Shown in pieces: positions 1 through 7,021 of a stretch of DNA of 64,000 nt (its first letter is position 1; the number at the start of each line of letters is the position of its first letter). Source of the stretch: Bradyrhizobium sp. dw_411. Lineage in GTDB: Bacteria > Pseudomonadota > Alphaproteobacteria > Rhizobiales > Xanthobacteraceae. The stretch is from NCBI RefSeq assembly GCF_018449695.1, contig NZ_JAAVUY010000013.1:62001-126000 (forward strand). Reading direction: 5' to 3'. Below the pieces are notes generated by a model. The model searched no databases. It was not told the DNA's origin and saw only the letters and a list, made by a program, of their open reading frames with translations. Position numbers and translations under genes: made by a program.

Positions 1-14
1 GATGCAATCATAAT

Positions 15-590
15 TTACTCTCGGTCTCCCAGAAGGGCGATCAGAAGCTGTCGGCCCCGGGATAGACGGGACATGACGGTCCCGATGGGAACATTGGTGA
101 TCTCCGCAATATCGCGATAGTTCATCTGGTTTATTTCCCGCAAGACGATCACTTCGCGAAATTGCGGTTGCAACTGCGCCAGCGCCTTCTGGACCTGCTC
201 GGCGTCGGCCTTGAAAAGAGCGATCTCTTCCGGCGTCTCTACCCGGGCTCCTTGCGGACCTTCATGTTCAAGTTCCTGTTGTTCCGTGACGCTCAGATCA
301 TTGGTGAACACCACCGTCTTCGGCCGGTTCTTCATCAGCCAGCTATAGGCCGTGTTGCGCACGATGGTCAGCGACCACGCCCGCGCATTGACGGCGCCGA
401 ACGTCTTGATGCCGCGATACGCCCGCAACGCGGCGTCCTGGACGATGTCTTCGGCATCGGCCGCACTGCCGGTCAGCCATTGCGCGAGACGATAGGCTTC
501 AGCCATGTGCGGCAGAAAGATCTCGTCGAACGCGGCACGTTCATCCTTGTTTTGCACTATCGCAACCGGCGTTTGCTGCTGGCCAGACAA
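15..590 (-). CDS. ECF-family RNA polymerase sigma factor
   Basis: A small sigma-70 family protein of about 191 aa with the two ECF regions. Region 2 is seen around WLTGSAADAEDIVQDA and region 4 around REINQMNYRDIAEITNVPIG, a helix-turn-helix that would read the -35 element. It is the last gene of a minus-strand operon behind a cupredoxin and a metallophosphoesterase. No anti-sigma gene is visible beside it, so how it is switched on is not shown. The start is uncertain. The TTG at 590 has a GGAAGG 10 nt upstream; a TTG at 707 and a GTG at 557 are also open. The 590 choice leaves a perfect inverted repeat in the upstream gap. The family call is firm; the regulon is unknown. Confidence 0.88.
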   Translation of the reverse strand: MSGQQQTPVAIVQNKDERAAFDEIFLPHMAEAYRLAQWLTGSAADAEDIVQDAALRAYRGIKTFGAVNARAWSLTIVRNTAYSWLMKNRPKTVVFTNDLSVTEQQELEHEGPQGARVETPEEIALFKADAEQVQKALAQLQPQFREVIVLREINQMNYRDIAEITNVPIGTVMSRLSRGRQLLIALLGDRE

Positions 591-636
591 TCGTTCTGAA
601 CCTTCCGGCCGGGGTTTTAACACGGCACTTTTGGGT

Positions 637-668
637 TCGGTACACCGGAAATCCGTCCGGTGTACCGA
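637..668. promoter_or_regulatory. Perfect 13-bp inverted repeat before the sigma gene
   Basis: Arms TCGGTACACCGGA (637-649) and TCCGGTGTACCGA (656-668) are exact reverse complements around the 6-nt spacer AATCCG. It lies between the cupredoxin and sigma-factor genes. No T-run follows on the minus strand, so a simple intrinsic terminator is unlikely. An operator or an mRNA hairpin separating sigma expression from the upstream genes are the likely roles. Confidence 0.6.
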
Positions 669-717
669 GAGAGGCGTCCTCAGGTTTGTTATGCTCAAGG
701 TGCTCAAGGCCCGTCCG

Positions 718-1104
718 TCACTTTACGATGATCTTTCCCACCATCTTCGGATGCAATCCGCAGAAGTAGCTGAAGGTGCCGGCGCTGGCGAACGTGTAGG
801 AATACGCATCGTCCGTATCCAGCGCCTTCGACCGGAAAGCCTTGTTGTTCTCGACCACGGAGTGGGGAATGTCGTCGTGATTGATAAACTTGACCGTCGT
901 TCCCACCGCGACATTCAGTTCGCCCGGCCCGAACGAGAAGTTGTCGATCGTGACAACATTCGCGTCCTTTGTTTCCTCCGCCGCGACCGTGCCGAACGCC
1001 ACCATCGCTCCGACGGCGGGGCCCAGCAGCATGGCAATCGCCAGAGCGCGGCCGGGTACAAATCGAGCCGCTGCCGAACGCAGATGGCTGTTCAGATATT
1101 TCAT
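718..1104 (-). CDS. Secreted cupredoxin (type I copper protein)
   Basis: A 128-aa protein with a hydrophobic N-terminal export segment (about residues 20-42) and one cupredoxin domain. The copper ligands are readable: His in DDIPHSV, then Cys, His and Met in YFCGLHPKM, the amicyanin/pseudoazurin order. It would carry one electron in the periplasm. The ATG at 1104 has a GGAG 8 nt upstream, and the gene starts 14 nt after the metallophosphoesterase stop, so the two are co-transcribed. The redox partner is not evident here. Confidence 0.88.
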   Translation of the reverse strand: MKYLNSHLRSAAARFVPGRALAIAMLLGPAVGAMVAFGTVAAEETKDANVVTIDNFSFGPGELNVAVGTTVKFINHDDIPHSVVENNKAFRSKALDTDDAYSYTFASAGTFSYFCGLHPKMVGKIIVK

Positions 1105-1118
1105 GTCCAAATCTCCGA

Positions 1119-2066
1119 TCAGCCCGCCAGCGTCTTGTCGACGAAGGCCAGCGGCTTGTTACCCTGCAGCACGGTGACGGTGGAAAGTCCGAGCATGGAC
1201 CGAAGCTGATCTGATGGGACAACCATCGGACCCGGCGAAGGCGCACTGCCCGGCGCCGGCTGCGGAAAAGCCGTCGACAGCGCGGTGTGGAAAGTCATGT
1301 TGCCTTCGACCTTCTGCGCGAGCTGATGGATGTGGCCATTAAGGATGGTGACCGAGCCGAAGCGCTTGAGCAGCGTCAGCGCCTGGGTGCCGTCTTCGGT
1401 GCCCCAGCCCCATTCCTTGTAGAGAACCTGCAGCGGGATATGCGCAAACACGACGATCGGCGTGCTGTTCGACTTGCCCTTCAGGTCGGCCTCAAGCCAT
1501 GCGAGCTGCTCGGCGCCGAGATTGCCGAGACCGCCGGCCTTGAGATCCACGACGTTGACGAGACCGACGAAATGCACGCCGTGATCGTCGAAGCTATACC
1601 AGCCCGCGCCCTTGGCGCCCTTGCCGTAACGCTCCATGTACGCCTTGCCCTGGCCTTCATCGATCAAGTCGTGTTCGCCGGGCACCCAATGCATCTGCAC
1701 GCCGGTCTCGCCGAAAACCTTGTCGGCGTTGTCGAACTCTTCGGGCTTGGAAAGATGCGTGATGTCGCCGGTGTGGATGATGAAGGACGGCTTCATCGGC
1801 ATCGCCTTCACTTTGGCGACGGCTTCGCGCAACGTGCCCAGCGCATCCGGGTTCGCCTTCTTGTCGAAGCCGACATGGCTGTCGCTCATCTGCAAGAAGG
1901 TGAAACCGGTGGACTCCGCGGCAGCCGCTTCGCCGATGAGACCTACCGAATGGGGAACACCACCGCTCATGGCCCACAGCACGCCGGTGCCCGCCCAGAC
2001 CATGCATTCCAGCACTTCACGGCGGCCTATGCCCTGCCCGTGATCATCAAGGCCCTTGTTAGCCAT
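1119..2066 (-). CDS. Exported calcineurin-like metallophosphoesterase
   Basis: A 315-aa protein. The N-terminus carries GRREVLECM followed by a hydrophobic stretch, a Tat-like signal although the twin arginine is not in a perfect consensus. The metallophosphoesterase motifs follow in order: QMSDSHVGF (DxH), HTGDITH (GDxx), PGEHD (GNHD variant with E for N), VVFAHIPL and LNGHIHQ (GHxH). A dinuclear metal centre hydrolysing phosphoesters outside the cytoplasm is expected; the substrate is unknown. The ATG at 2066 is chosen because GGGAG lies just upstream. It is the first gene of the operon with the cupredoxin and ECF sigma factor. The asparagine-to-glutamate change in the third motif deserves a check. 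Confidence 0.85.
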   Translation of the reverse strand: MANKGLDDHGQGIGRREVLECMVWAGTGVLWAMSGGVPHSVGLIGEAAAAESTGFTFLQMSDSHVGFDKKANPDALGTLREAVAKVKAMPMKPSFIIHTGDITHLSKPEEFDNADKVFGETGVQMHWVPGEHDLIDEGQGKAYMERYGKGAKGAGWYSFDDHGVHFVGLVNVVDLKAGGLGNLGAEQLAWLEADLKGKSNSTPIVVFAHIPLQVLYKEWGWGTEDGTQALTLLKRFGSVTILNGHIHQLAQKVEGNMTFHTALSTAFPQPAPGSAPSPGPMVVPSDQLRSMLGLSTVTVLQGNKPLAFVDKTLAG

Positions 2067-2360
2067 GTCATATCTCCCTGCAGGGCCGGCGGCCCCAAAT
2101 GGCGCTGAATTGCGCCGGTACACGGGAGACTCGATGCATTCGGGCTTTATTCCCAAAACGCTCTCGATTCCTGATTTTTACGAATTTTACCAACGATATC
2201 AATTAATTAAGAGTAGGCCGTTCGGAGGAGGCGGTTGCCGGGCACGAGGATCGCGCAGCCAAATCGCTGCTTCCGGATCACGCCGGCGTCCGCGCCGAAA
2301 TGGCGAGGCAAACCGGCGCGCGTATGGAAAGGACACCCCGAAAGACATCCCTTCGCGGCC

Positions 2361-2388
2361 CAGGACGTTGAATTCAGGACGTTGAATT
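2361..2388. repeat. Tandem 14-bp duplication
   Basis: CAGGACGTTGAATT occurs twice head to tail with no spacer (2361-2374 and 2375-2388), about 80 nt upstream of the small secreted protein gene. Confidence 0.85.
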
Positions 2389-2429
2389 ATTGTTTAAGAG
2401 CCAACGCCGGAACGCCTGACAGCACCAAC

Positions 2430-2453
2430 GATTGGTCACGCGCATGACCAATC
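2430..2453. promoter_or_regulatory. Inverted repeat upstream of a small secreted protein
   Basis: GATTGGTCA (2430-2438) and TGACCAATC (2445-2453) are perfect reverse complements around CGCGCA. The repeat ends just before the AAAAGG ribosome-binding site of the gene at 2469. It could be a repressor operator or a leader hairpin controlling translation. Confidence 0.55.
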
Positions 2454-2468
2454 TAAAAGGAAATGTGC

Positions 2469-2723
2469 ATGACGAATCTCAGACTGATCGGCGCGGCTGC
2501 GCTGCTTTCCACTGCGCTCGCAGGACCCGCAATGGCCCGGCATGTCGTGGTCCATCCGGTGCAAAACCAGAGCACCTATTGCGCGACGATTGAACCGGGA
2601 AATCCCTATTCCCCCGCATATGATTACGAAGCCTGGAGCGCCTGGCGCAGAGGCGGCAGTTGGGACGGCCGCGGCGATGCAGCTTGCAGCCGCAACCCGA
2701 TGTTTGACGGAAGCAGCTTCTAG
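2469..2723 (+). CDS. Small secreted hypothetical protein
   Basis: An 84-aa protein with a clear signal peptide: a positively charged start, a hydrophobic core and a cleavage-like site after GPAMA. The mature part is about 60 aa, rich in Tyr, Trp, Ser, Gly and Arg, with two cysteines that could form a disulfide. The ATG at 2469 is preferred over the ATG at 2463 because AAAAGG then sits 8 nt upstream. Its stop codon TAG is also the first three bases of a dispersed repeat element. No function is recognised. Confidence 0.7.
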   Translation: MTNLRLIGAAALLSTALAGPAMARHVVVHPVQNQSTYCATIEPGNPYSPAYDYEAWSAWRRGGSWDGRGDAACSRNPMFDGSSF

Positions 2724-2851
2724 AGCGTTTTCGAGCCAACGGGTCGCGCGAACGCGCGCCCGATGACAGGCTCCGTGGATACCGGTTCGCGTGAAGAAAA
2801 CGCGTCAAAGCAAAACCCGGTTCTGATTCAATCAGAACCGATAAGGCTCTA
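2721..2851 (+). repeat. Dispersed palindromic repeat, family 1 (copy A)
   Basis: It begins AGAGCGTTTTCGAG, continues with TACCGGTTCGCGTGAAGAAA and ends with the palindrome GGTTCTGATT/AATCAGAACC and GGCTCT. The same parts in the same order occur at 26079-26180 and, inverted, at 31947-32040. This copy carries an extra segment of about 35 nt after the first block. It starts inside the stop codon of the preceding gene. Confidence 0.85.
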
Positions 2852-2875
2852 AACCCGTTCAGGCGGACAAACGAA

Positions 2876-2904
2876 AAGAGGGAGCGGAAATTCCGCTCCC
2901 TCTT
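2876..2904. terminator. Terminator between convergent genes
   Basis: A strong hairpin with arms GAGGGAGCGG and CCGCTCCCTC. On the minus strand it is followed by TTTTCG, which suits termination of the first porin gene; it may also stop plus-strand transcription from the small secreted protein gene. Confidence 0.75.
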
Positions 2905-2943
2905 CGTATAGTCTTAAATCCAGTCTTCGCGTTCTAAGTGAAC

Positions 2944-4563
2944 TTAGAACTGGTAGCGCAGACCGATGGTCGGATCGTAGGACGAGGCCTTGTTCGATTG
3001 GCCCGGGACAAAGACGTTGGCGTTGTTGGTTGAGGCTGCGGTGTAACCGTTAGCCAAACCGTCCTTAACCTGCAGCCACATCACGCCAGCATACAGATCG
3101 ATATGCTTGGCGAAGCGCCAGTCGACAACAAGCGAGACAGCGTCGAGCGAACCGGCGCACTGCGTTCCCTGAACCGGGTTGGTCGCGCAGAATCCGACGT
3201 TCGCAGCAGTGCTGGCAAAGTTGTTCTGCCACTCGTGCCAGTAACCACCGTAGATATCGAGGTCGCGGGTGATTGCGTACTTGGCACCAACCCATGCCGT
3301 CTGCAGGATCTTGTTGACGGTGTAGTTGGTGTTGTTCGGGTTAGCGATCACGAAGCCCTGATCGAGGTTACCGGCCGCGAGCGGGTTGTTCGGGTTCTGG
3401 TACTTGATCCACTCATAGCCACCATAGACTTTCCAGGGTCCGATTGTGTACTTGGTACCGACCTGGAATACGGTGTTGTCGGAGACCGTCGGGTTGATCT
3501 GACCCATGCCAGTGGCGAGACCAGCAATCGGTGCCGCTGCGACCTGCGCAGCCGTCAGCGGCGCACCGATAACGATCGCGTCGTAGGTCTTGGCGCCAGC
3601 GAAATCGATCGACCAGCCCATATAGTCGAAGCCGATATCACCGGAGAACACGTTGCCGACGCCGCTATTGTTGCCGTTGCGGAGCGCGACCAAGGCCGCC
3701 AACCGCACCGGACCGACGCCGACAGCATACTTGTAGGCATTATCGAGGATCGCGTTCTCGGTGGCGCCGCCGCCCGCGTTGGCACCCTGGGCACCCAGCA
3801 GCGAGAAGGCCTGCGCACCGCCGATCGGATCATAGTTGATGACGTTGTCGCGGATCAGGTTGCTCTGACGGCCCATGGTGAACGCACCGTAGGTCGGGGA
3901 GTCGATGCCGAAGTAGGCCGCGGTGGCGAACATCTGGCCGTTACGCGACGAGTCGCCGTAGGAGTTCTGAGCAGACAGGGCCGTGTTGAGGCCGTTGTTC
4001 TGCGCAACCGAAGCGATGCCGTTGTCGCCCATGCCGGAGGCCGGGTTGAACGCAGCCTGGACGTTGAAGATGCCGTAGAGGCCGTCCGCGATTTCCTGCT
4101 TGCCACGCAGACCGATGAACGAGACGCTCATCGCATTGCCGGTGACCCCGAAATAGGAGCCGAACGACTGCTTCTGAATCATATAGGAGTTCGGGTTGGC
4201 GGAGAACGGCGAGTACGGCGAACCGTGCTGCTGATAGCCGACGCCCATATCGAAGGCGCCGTAAACGCAAACGCCCTTCCAGCAGATGTCGTCGTTGACC
4301 GGCGGCGGAGCCTTGACCACTGCCTTGTAGGGCAGGTCGGCGGCCATCGCGTCGGTCGGGTTCACATTACGCGCGGCCTGAGCCTGCGCGGGCTGCTTCT
4401 CGAGCTTCTGCTGGCGCTTTTCGAGATCCGAAAGGCGCTTCATCAGCAACTGGTTCTGTTCGCGAAGTTGCTTGGACTGAGCCTGGATATCCGTCAGCTC
4501 GTCAGCGTGAGCCATCGCCGCGAAGGCGAAGACGGCCACCGATGATAAAAGGATCCTTTTCAC
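2944..4563 (-). CDS. Porin 1 of a tandem array (Porin_2 type)
   Basis: A 539-aa outer-membrane porin. A signal peptide (cleavage near AMAHA) is followed by a coiled coil at about residues 22-60 (LREQNQLLMKRLSDLEKRQQ), a linker with a conserved DLPYKA, a two-cysteine motif ICWKGVCVYG, and a long beta-barrel ending in YQF, the usual C-terminal aromatic of porins. Rhizobial Omp2-like porins make trimeric diffusion channels; the coiled coil would sit in the periplasm. The start is GTG with a GGGGGA about 6 nt upstream, as in its paralogues. It is the most diverged of the first three copies, with its own terminator and leader, so it is probably transcribed alone. Confidence 0.93.
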   Translation of the reverse strand: MKRILLSSVAVFAFAAMAHADELTDIQAQSKQLREQNQLLMKRLSDLEKRQQKLEKQPAQAQAARNVNPTDAMAADLPYKAVVKAPPPVNDDICWKGVCVYGAFDMGVGYQQHGSPYSPFSANPNSYMIQKQSFGSYFGVTGNAMSVSFIGLRGKQEIADGLYGIFNVQAAFNPASGMGDNGIASVAQNNGLNTALSAQNSYGDSSRNGQMFATAAYFGIDSPTYGAFTMGRQSNLIRDNVINYDPIGGAQAFSLLGAQGANAGGGATENAILDNAYKYAVGVGPVRLAALVALRNGNNSGVGNVFSGDIGFDYMGWSIDFAGAKTYDAIVIGAPLTAAQVAAAPIAGLATGMGQINPTVSDNTVFQVGTKYTIGPWKVYGGYEWIKYQNPNNPLAAGNLDQGFVIANPNNTNYTVNKILQTAWVGAKYAITRDLDIYGGYWHEWQNNFASTAANVGFCATNPVQGTQCAGSLDAVSLVVDWRFAKHIDLYAGVMWLQVKDGLANGYTAASTNNANVFVPGQSNKASSYDPTIGLRYQF

Positions 4564-4623
4564 TTAATTCCCCCGAGTAATTAGGTGCGGCACCAAAGAA
4601 ACCCGCCACCTGCCATCATCACG

Positions 4624-4660
4624 AAGCCTCGGCTGAGGCCTCCCTAGACGGTCACTCTGC
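4624..4660 (-). promoter_or_regulatory. Conserved porin leader block (porin 1)
   Basis: On the plus strand the block has a GCCTC/GAGGC hairpin followed by CTAGACGGTCACTCTGC, matching GGCGATTCACTCTGC upstream of porins 2 and 3. Its outer edge lies 97 nt before the GTG start, close to the 96, 92 and 89 nt seen for the other three porins. Confidence 0.55.
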
Positions 4661-4780
4661 TTCAGGGAATTGGAAAATCCTGTTACCCAGACGCAACAGT
4701 GCGACCGGAAGCCAACGTTTCGGGGAATAAACCTCGAAACGCGCCGGTCGTGTTGCTCGGGCGACACAGTCTGTCAGATA

Positions 4781-4810
4781 TTTATAGTTGAGCTACATCA
4801 ATGTTAGCAA
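4781..4810 (-). promoter_or_regulatory. Possible sigma-70 promoter of porin 1
   Basis: On the minus strand TTGCTA (4810-4805) and TATAAA (4786-4781) are separated by 18 nt. The match is moderate and would give an untranslated leader of about 210 nt. Confidence 0.3.
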
Positions 4811-4937
4811 CCTAAGGTATTTATCTTTCCAGGTAGATCCGGCAGGTAGCCCGTTAACGGACAACCTGCCGGTCTCAGCTTTTTGGGTTCAAACCGAAGA
4901 ATTACGAGCTGAACCAATCGAGCTTTTGTCGAAGACC

Positions 4938-4969
4938 AAGACATTGAGGACCGAAGTCTCCAATGTCTT
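4938..4969 (-). terminator. Hairpin downstream of porin 2
   Basis: AAGACATTG (4938-4946) and CAATGTCTT (4961-4969) form a perfect 9-bp stem with a 14-nt loop, starting 16 nt past the porin 2 stop. It has no long T-run, but it resembles the stems after porins 3 and 4. Confidence 0.55.
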
Positions 4970-4985
4970 TGCCGTTATCCAATCA

Positions 4986-6614
4986 TCAGAACTGGTAGCG
5001 CAGACCGGTGGTCGGAGCCCAAGACGAAGCGTGGCTCGGTCCGTTCACATTGGTTGCGGTGTTCGAGTTGTTGGTTGCGGCTGCGGCGTAACCGTTGGAG
5101 AAGCCGCCCGAAACCCGCCCGTACATCACGCCGGTGTACCAATCGACGTGCTTGGCAAAGCGCCAATCAACCACGACCGATGCAACGTCCTGTGCACCGT
5201 TGCACTGCGCGGATTGATTGGTGTTAGCCGCACACAGTGCCACGTTCGCGCCCGAGGAGAAGTTGTTCTGCTGCAGGTGCCAATAACCACCGGCGATATC
5301 GAGGTCGCGGGTGATCGCGTATTTCGCGCCAACCCAACCGGTCTGGGCGATTTTAGCGACGTTGAAGTTGGTGTTGTTCGTGAGGACCAGGATAGCACCC
5401 TGCTCGATGGCACCCGGCGCCAGCGGGCTGTTCGGGTTCTCGAGGCGGATGTACTCATAGCCGCCGTAGAACTTCCACGGTCCGATCGTATACTTCGCAC
5501 CTACCTGGAACACGGTATTGTCGGAAACCGTGCCCGAGATGAATCCGTTGCTGCCCGTGCTGAAACCGGCAGCGTATGCGGTGTTCATCTGCGCAGACGT
5601 CAGCGGGGTCGTGATGGTGCCGACAGAGTCGAAGATCTTGCCGCCGGTGAAGTCCACCGAGAAGCCCATATAGTCGAACCCGATGTCACCGAAATAAGAG
5701 TTGCCGGGAGCAGAACCATTGCCGCCGTTGCGGGCCCCAATCATGGCCGCCAAACGCACCGGACCGATACCCACGGCGTACTTGTAGGTGTTGTCCAGGA
5801 TCGCGTTCTCGGTTGAACCGCCGCCGGCGTTGGTGCCGGACGTGCCGAGCAGCGAGAAGGCCTGCGCACCGCCGACCGGATCATAGTTGATCGTGCCGTC
5901 GCGCAGCAGCGAACTCTGACGGCCCATGGTGAACGCACCGTAGGTCGGAGAGTCGATACCGAAGTAAGCTGCGGTAGCGAACATCTGGCCGTTACGCGAG
6001 GAGTCGCCGAAGGCGTTCTGGGCACTCAGGTTACCGCCGAGGCCGTTGTTCTGCGTGATCGAAGCCAGGCCGCTGTCGCCCATGCCGGAAGCCGGATTGA
6101 ACGCCGCCTGCAAGTTGAAGATGCCATAGAGGCCGTCCGCGATTTCCTGCTTGCCGCGGATACCGAGGAACGAGACCGACATGCCGTTGCCGGTGACACC
6201 GAAATACGAGCCGGCATTTTGCTTCTGGATGAAGTAGGAGTTCGGATTGGCGGAGTACGGCGAGTATCCCGAACCGTGCTGCTGGTAGCCGACGCCCATG
6301 TCGAAGGCGCCGTAAACGCAAACGCCCTTCCAGCAGATGTCGTCGTTAACCGGCGGCGGAGCCTTCACTGCTGCCTTGTAGGGCAGGTCGGCGGCCATCG
6401 CATCGGTCGGGTTCACAGTACGCACGGCCTGAGCCTGCGCGGGCTGCTTTTCAAGCTTCTGCTGGCGCTTTTCGAGATCCGAAAGGCGCTTCATCAGCAA
6501 CTGATTCTGTTCACGAAGCTGCTTGGATTGAGCCTGGATATCCGTCAGCTCGTCAGCATGAGCTGCCGCCGCGAAGGCGAACACAGCCACCGAAGATAAA
6601 AGAATCCTTTTCAC
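4986..6614 (-). CDS. Porin 2 of a tandem array (Porin_2 type)
   Basis: A 542-aa porin with the same build as porin 1: signal peptide ending near AAAHA, coiled coil (LREQNQLLMKRLSDLEKRQQ), the ICWKGVCVYG motif, a barrel and a terminal YQF. The GTG at 6614 is chosen because the paralogues all start at this point with a GGGGGA upstream; an ATG 30 nt further up adds residues before the signal peptide. It is very close to porin 3 at the DNA level through the barrel (about 5470-5990 against 7510-8030). The largest differences are in the surface-loop region near the C-terminus. This suggests recent duplication or gene conversion. Confidence 0.92.
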   Translation of the reverse strand: MKRILLSSVAVFAFAAAAHADELTDIQAQSKQLREQNQLLMKRLSDLEKRQQKLEKQPAQAQAVRTVNPTDAMAADLPYKAAVKAPPPVNDDICWKGVCVYGAFDMGVGYQQHGSGYSPYSANPNSYFIQKQNAGSYFGVTGNGMSVSFLGIRGKQEIADGLYGIFNLQAAFNPASGMGDSGLASITQNNGLGGNLSAQNAFGDSSRNGQMFATAAYFGIDSPTYGAFTMGRQSSLLRDGTINYDPVGGAQAFSLLGTSGTNAGGGSTENAILDNTYKYAVGIGPVRLAAMIGARNGGNGSAPGNSYFGDIGFDYMGFSVDFTGGKIFDSVGTITTPLTSAQMNTAYAAGFSTGSNGFISGTVSDNTVFQVGAKYTIGPWKFYGGYEYIRLENPNSPLAPGAIEQGAILVLTNNTNFNVAKIAQTGWVGAKYAITRDLDIAGGYWHLQQNNFSSGANVALCAANTNQSAQCNGAQDVASVVVDWRFAKHVDWYTGVMYGRVSGGFSNGYAAAATNNSNTATNVNGPSHASSWAPTTGLRYQF

Positions 6615-6671
6615 GTAACTCCCCCGAGTAATTAGGCGCGACACAAATTATTCGCGAACCTGCCAGTACCT

Positions 6672-6710
6672 GGAGCCTCGAATGAGTACTCCTAAGGCGA
6701 TTCACTCTGC
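6672..6710 (-). promoter_or_regulatory. Conserved porin leader block (porin 2)
   Basis: It reads GGAGCCTCGAATGAG, then TACTCC and GGCGATTCACTCTGC on the plus strand. It is nearly identical to 8704-8742 and recognisable at 10722-10758 and 4624-4660. GGAG and CTCC can pair across the CGAATGAG core. It is 96 nt from the GTG. Confidence 0.6.
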
Positions 6711-6752
6711 ATCACGTCACCCGGAAAACGTGTCACATGCGCGCAACATCGG

Positions 6753-6779
6753 ATTTTGAAGCCGCCAAAATTCCTTAAA
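6753..6779 (-). promoter_or_regulatory. Second conserved leader element (porin 2)
   Basis: ATTTTG and CAAAAT flank AAGCCGC, followed by TTCCTTAAA. The same element is at 8785-8811 before porin 3. TGTCACATGCG, about 20 nt away, is also shared by the two leaders. Confidence 0.45.
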
Positions 6780-6783
6780 TAGG

Positions 6784-6844
6784 AGTTTAGTTACTAAACT
6801 TTTTGTTATGAAAAAAAGTTTAGTATTCTAACATCCCGTTTAGT
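6784..6844. promoter_or_regulatory. Array of four GTTTAGT heptamers with palindromes
   Basis: AGTTTAGT and ACTAAACT form a perfect palindrome around a T at 6784-6800. GTTTAGT recurs at 6818-6824 and 6838-6844. A second palindrome, AAACTTTTT (6796-6804) with AAAAAGTTT (6813-6821), overlaps the set. The region is strongly AT-rich against its surroundings and lies upstream of porin 2 only. A multi-site regulator or nucleoid-protein binding region is plausible. Confidence 0.5.
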
Positions 6845-6943
6845 CTTGCGGCGAAACTCATCAGTACTCCCGTACAGTTCAAACCTCTCTCCAGGATTCG
6901 AAACGAGGTAATTTCGATCCGGGACATCAATTCAGGAAGTCAA

Positions 6944-6997
6944 AGACAGAGACATTTCGAAATCGCGCGACTGATGCGAACCGTAATGTCTCTGTCT
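6944..6997 (-). terminator. Terminator of porin 3
   Basis: AGACAGAGACATT (6944-6956) and AATGTCTCTGTCT (6985-6997) are a perfect 13-bp stem with a 28-nt loop, 24 nt past the porin 3 stop. On the minus strand the stem is followed by TTG. Almost the same structure follows porin 4. Confidence 0.65.
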
Positions 6998-7021
6998 CTT
7001 TGTTATGCTCCGATCAAATCA

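Larger units (their letters stand above)
2067..2468. other. Intergenic region, 402 bp
   Basis: The divergent region between the metallophosphoesterase operon (minus) and a small secreted protein (plus). It holds an AT-rich stretch around 2175-2215 that may carry the minus-strand operon promoter, a 14-bp tandem duplication and a perfect inverted repeat, both listed separately. No gene was seen in it. Confidence 0.6.
4564..4985. other. Intergenic region between porins 1 and 2, 422 bp
   Basis: It contains the conserved porin leader block (4624-4660), a possible sigma-70 promoter for porin 1 (4781-4810) and a hairpin ending porin 2 (4938-4969). No gene was seen. Confidence 0.6.
6615..7021. other. 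Intergenic region between porins 2 and 3, 407 bp
   Basis: It holds the porin 2 leader block, a small hairpin shared with porin 3, an AT-rich array of GTTTAGT heptamers and the porin 3 terminator. No gene was seen. Confidence 0.6.

Noticed and set aside
2721..2851. Family 1 repeats as an insertion sequence
   Set aside because: The elements are about 100 bp, with no transposase frame and no clear target duplication.
3103..4545. Long plus-strand frame (480 codons) opposite porin 1
   Set aside because: It is antisense to a well-supported porin; long opposite frames are expected in GC-rich coding DNA, and its product is Arg/Val-rich with no family motif.
4880..4900. GGTTCAAACC, like a tRNA T-loop
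   Set aside because: No acceptor stem, D-loop or anticodon arm could be placed around it.
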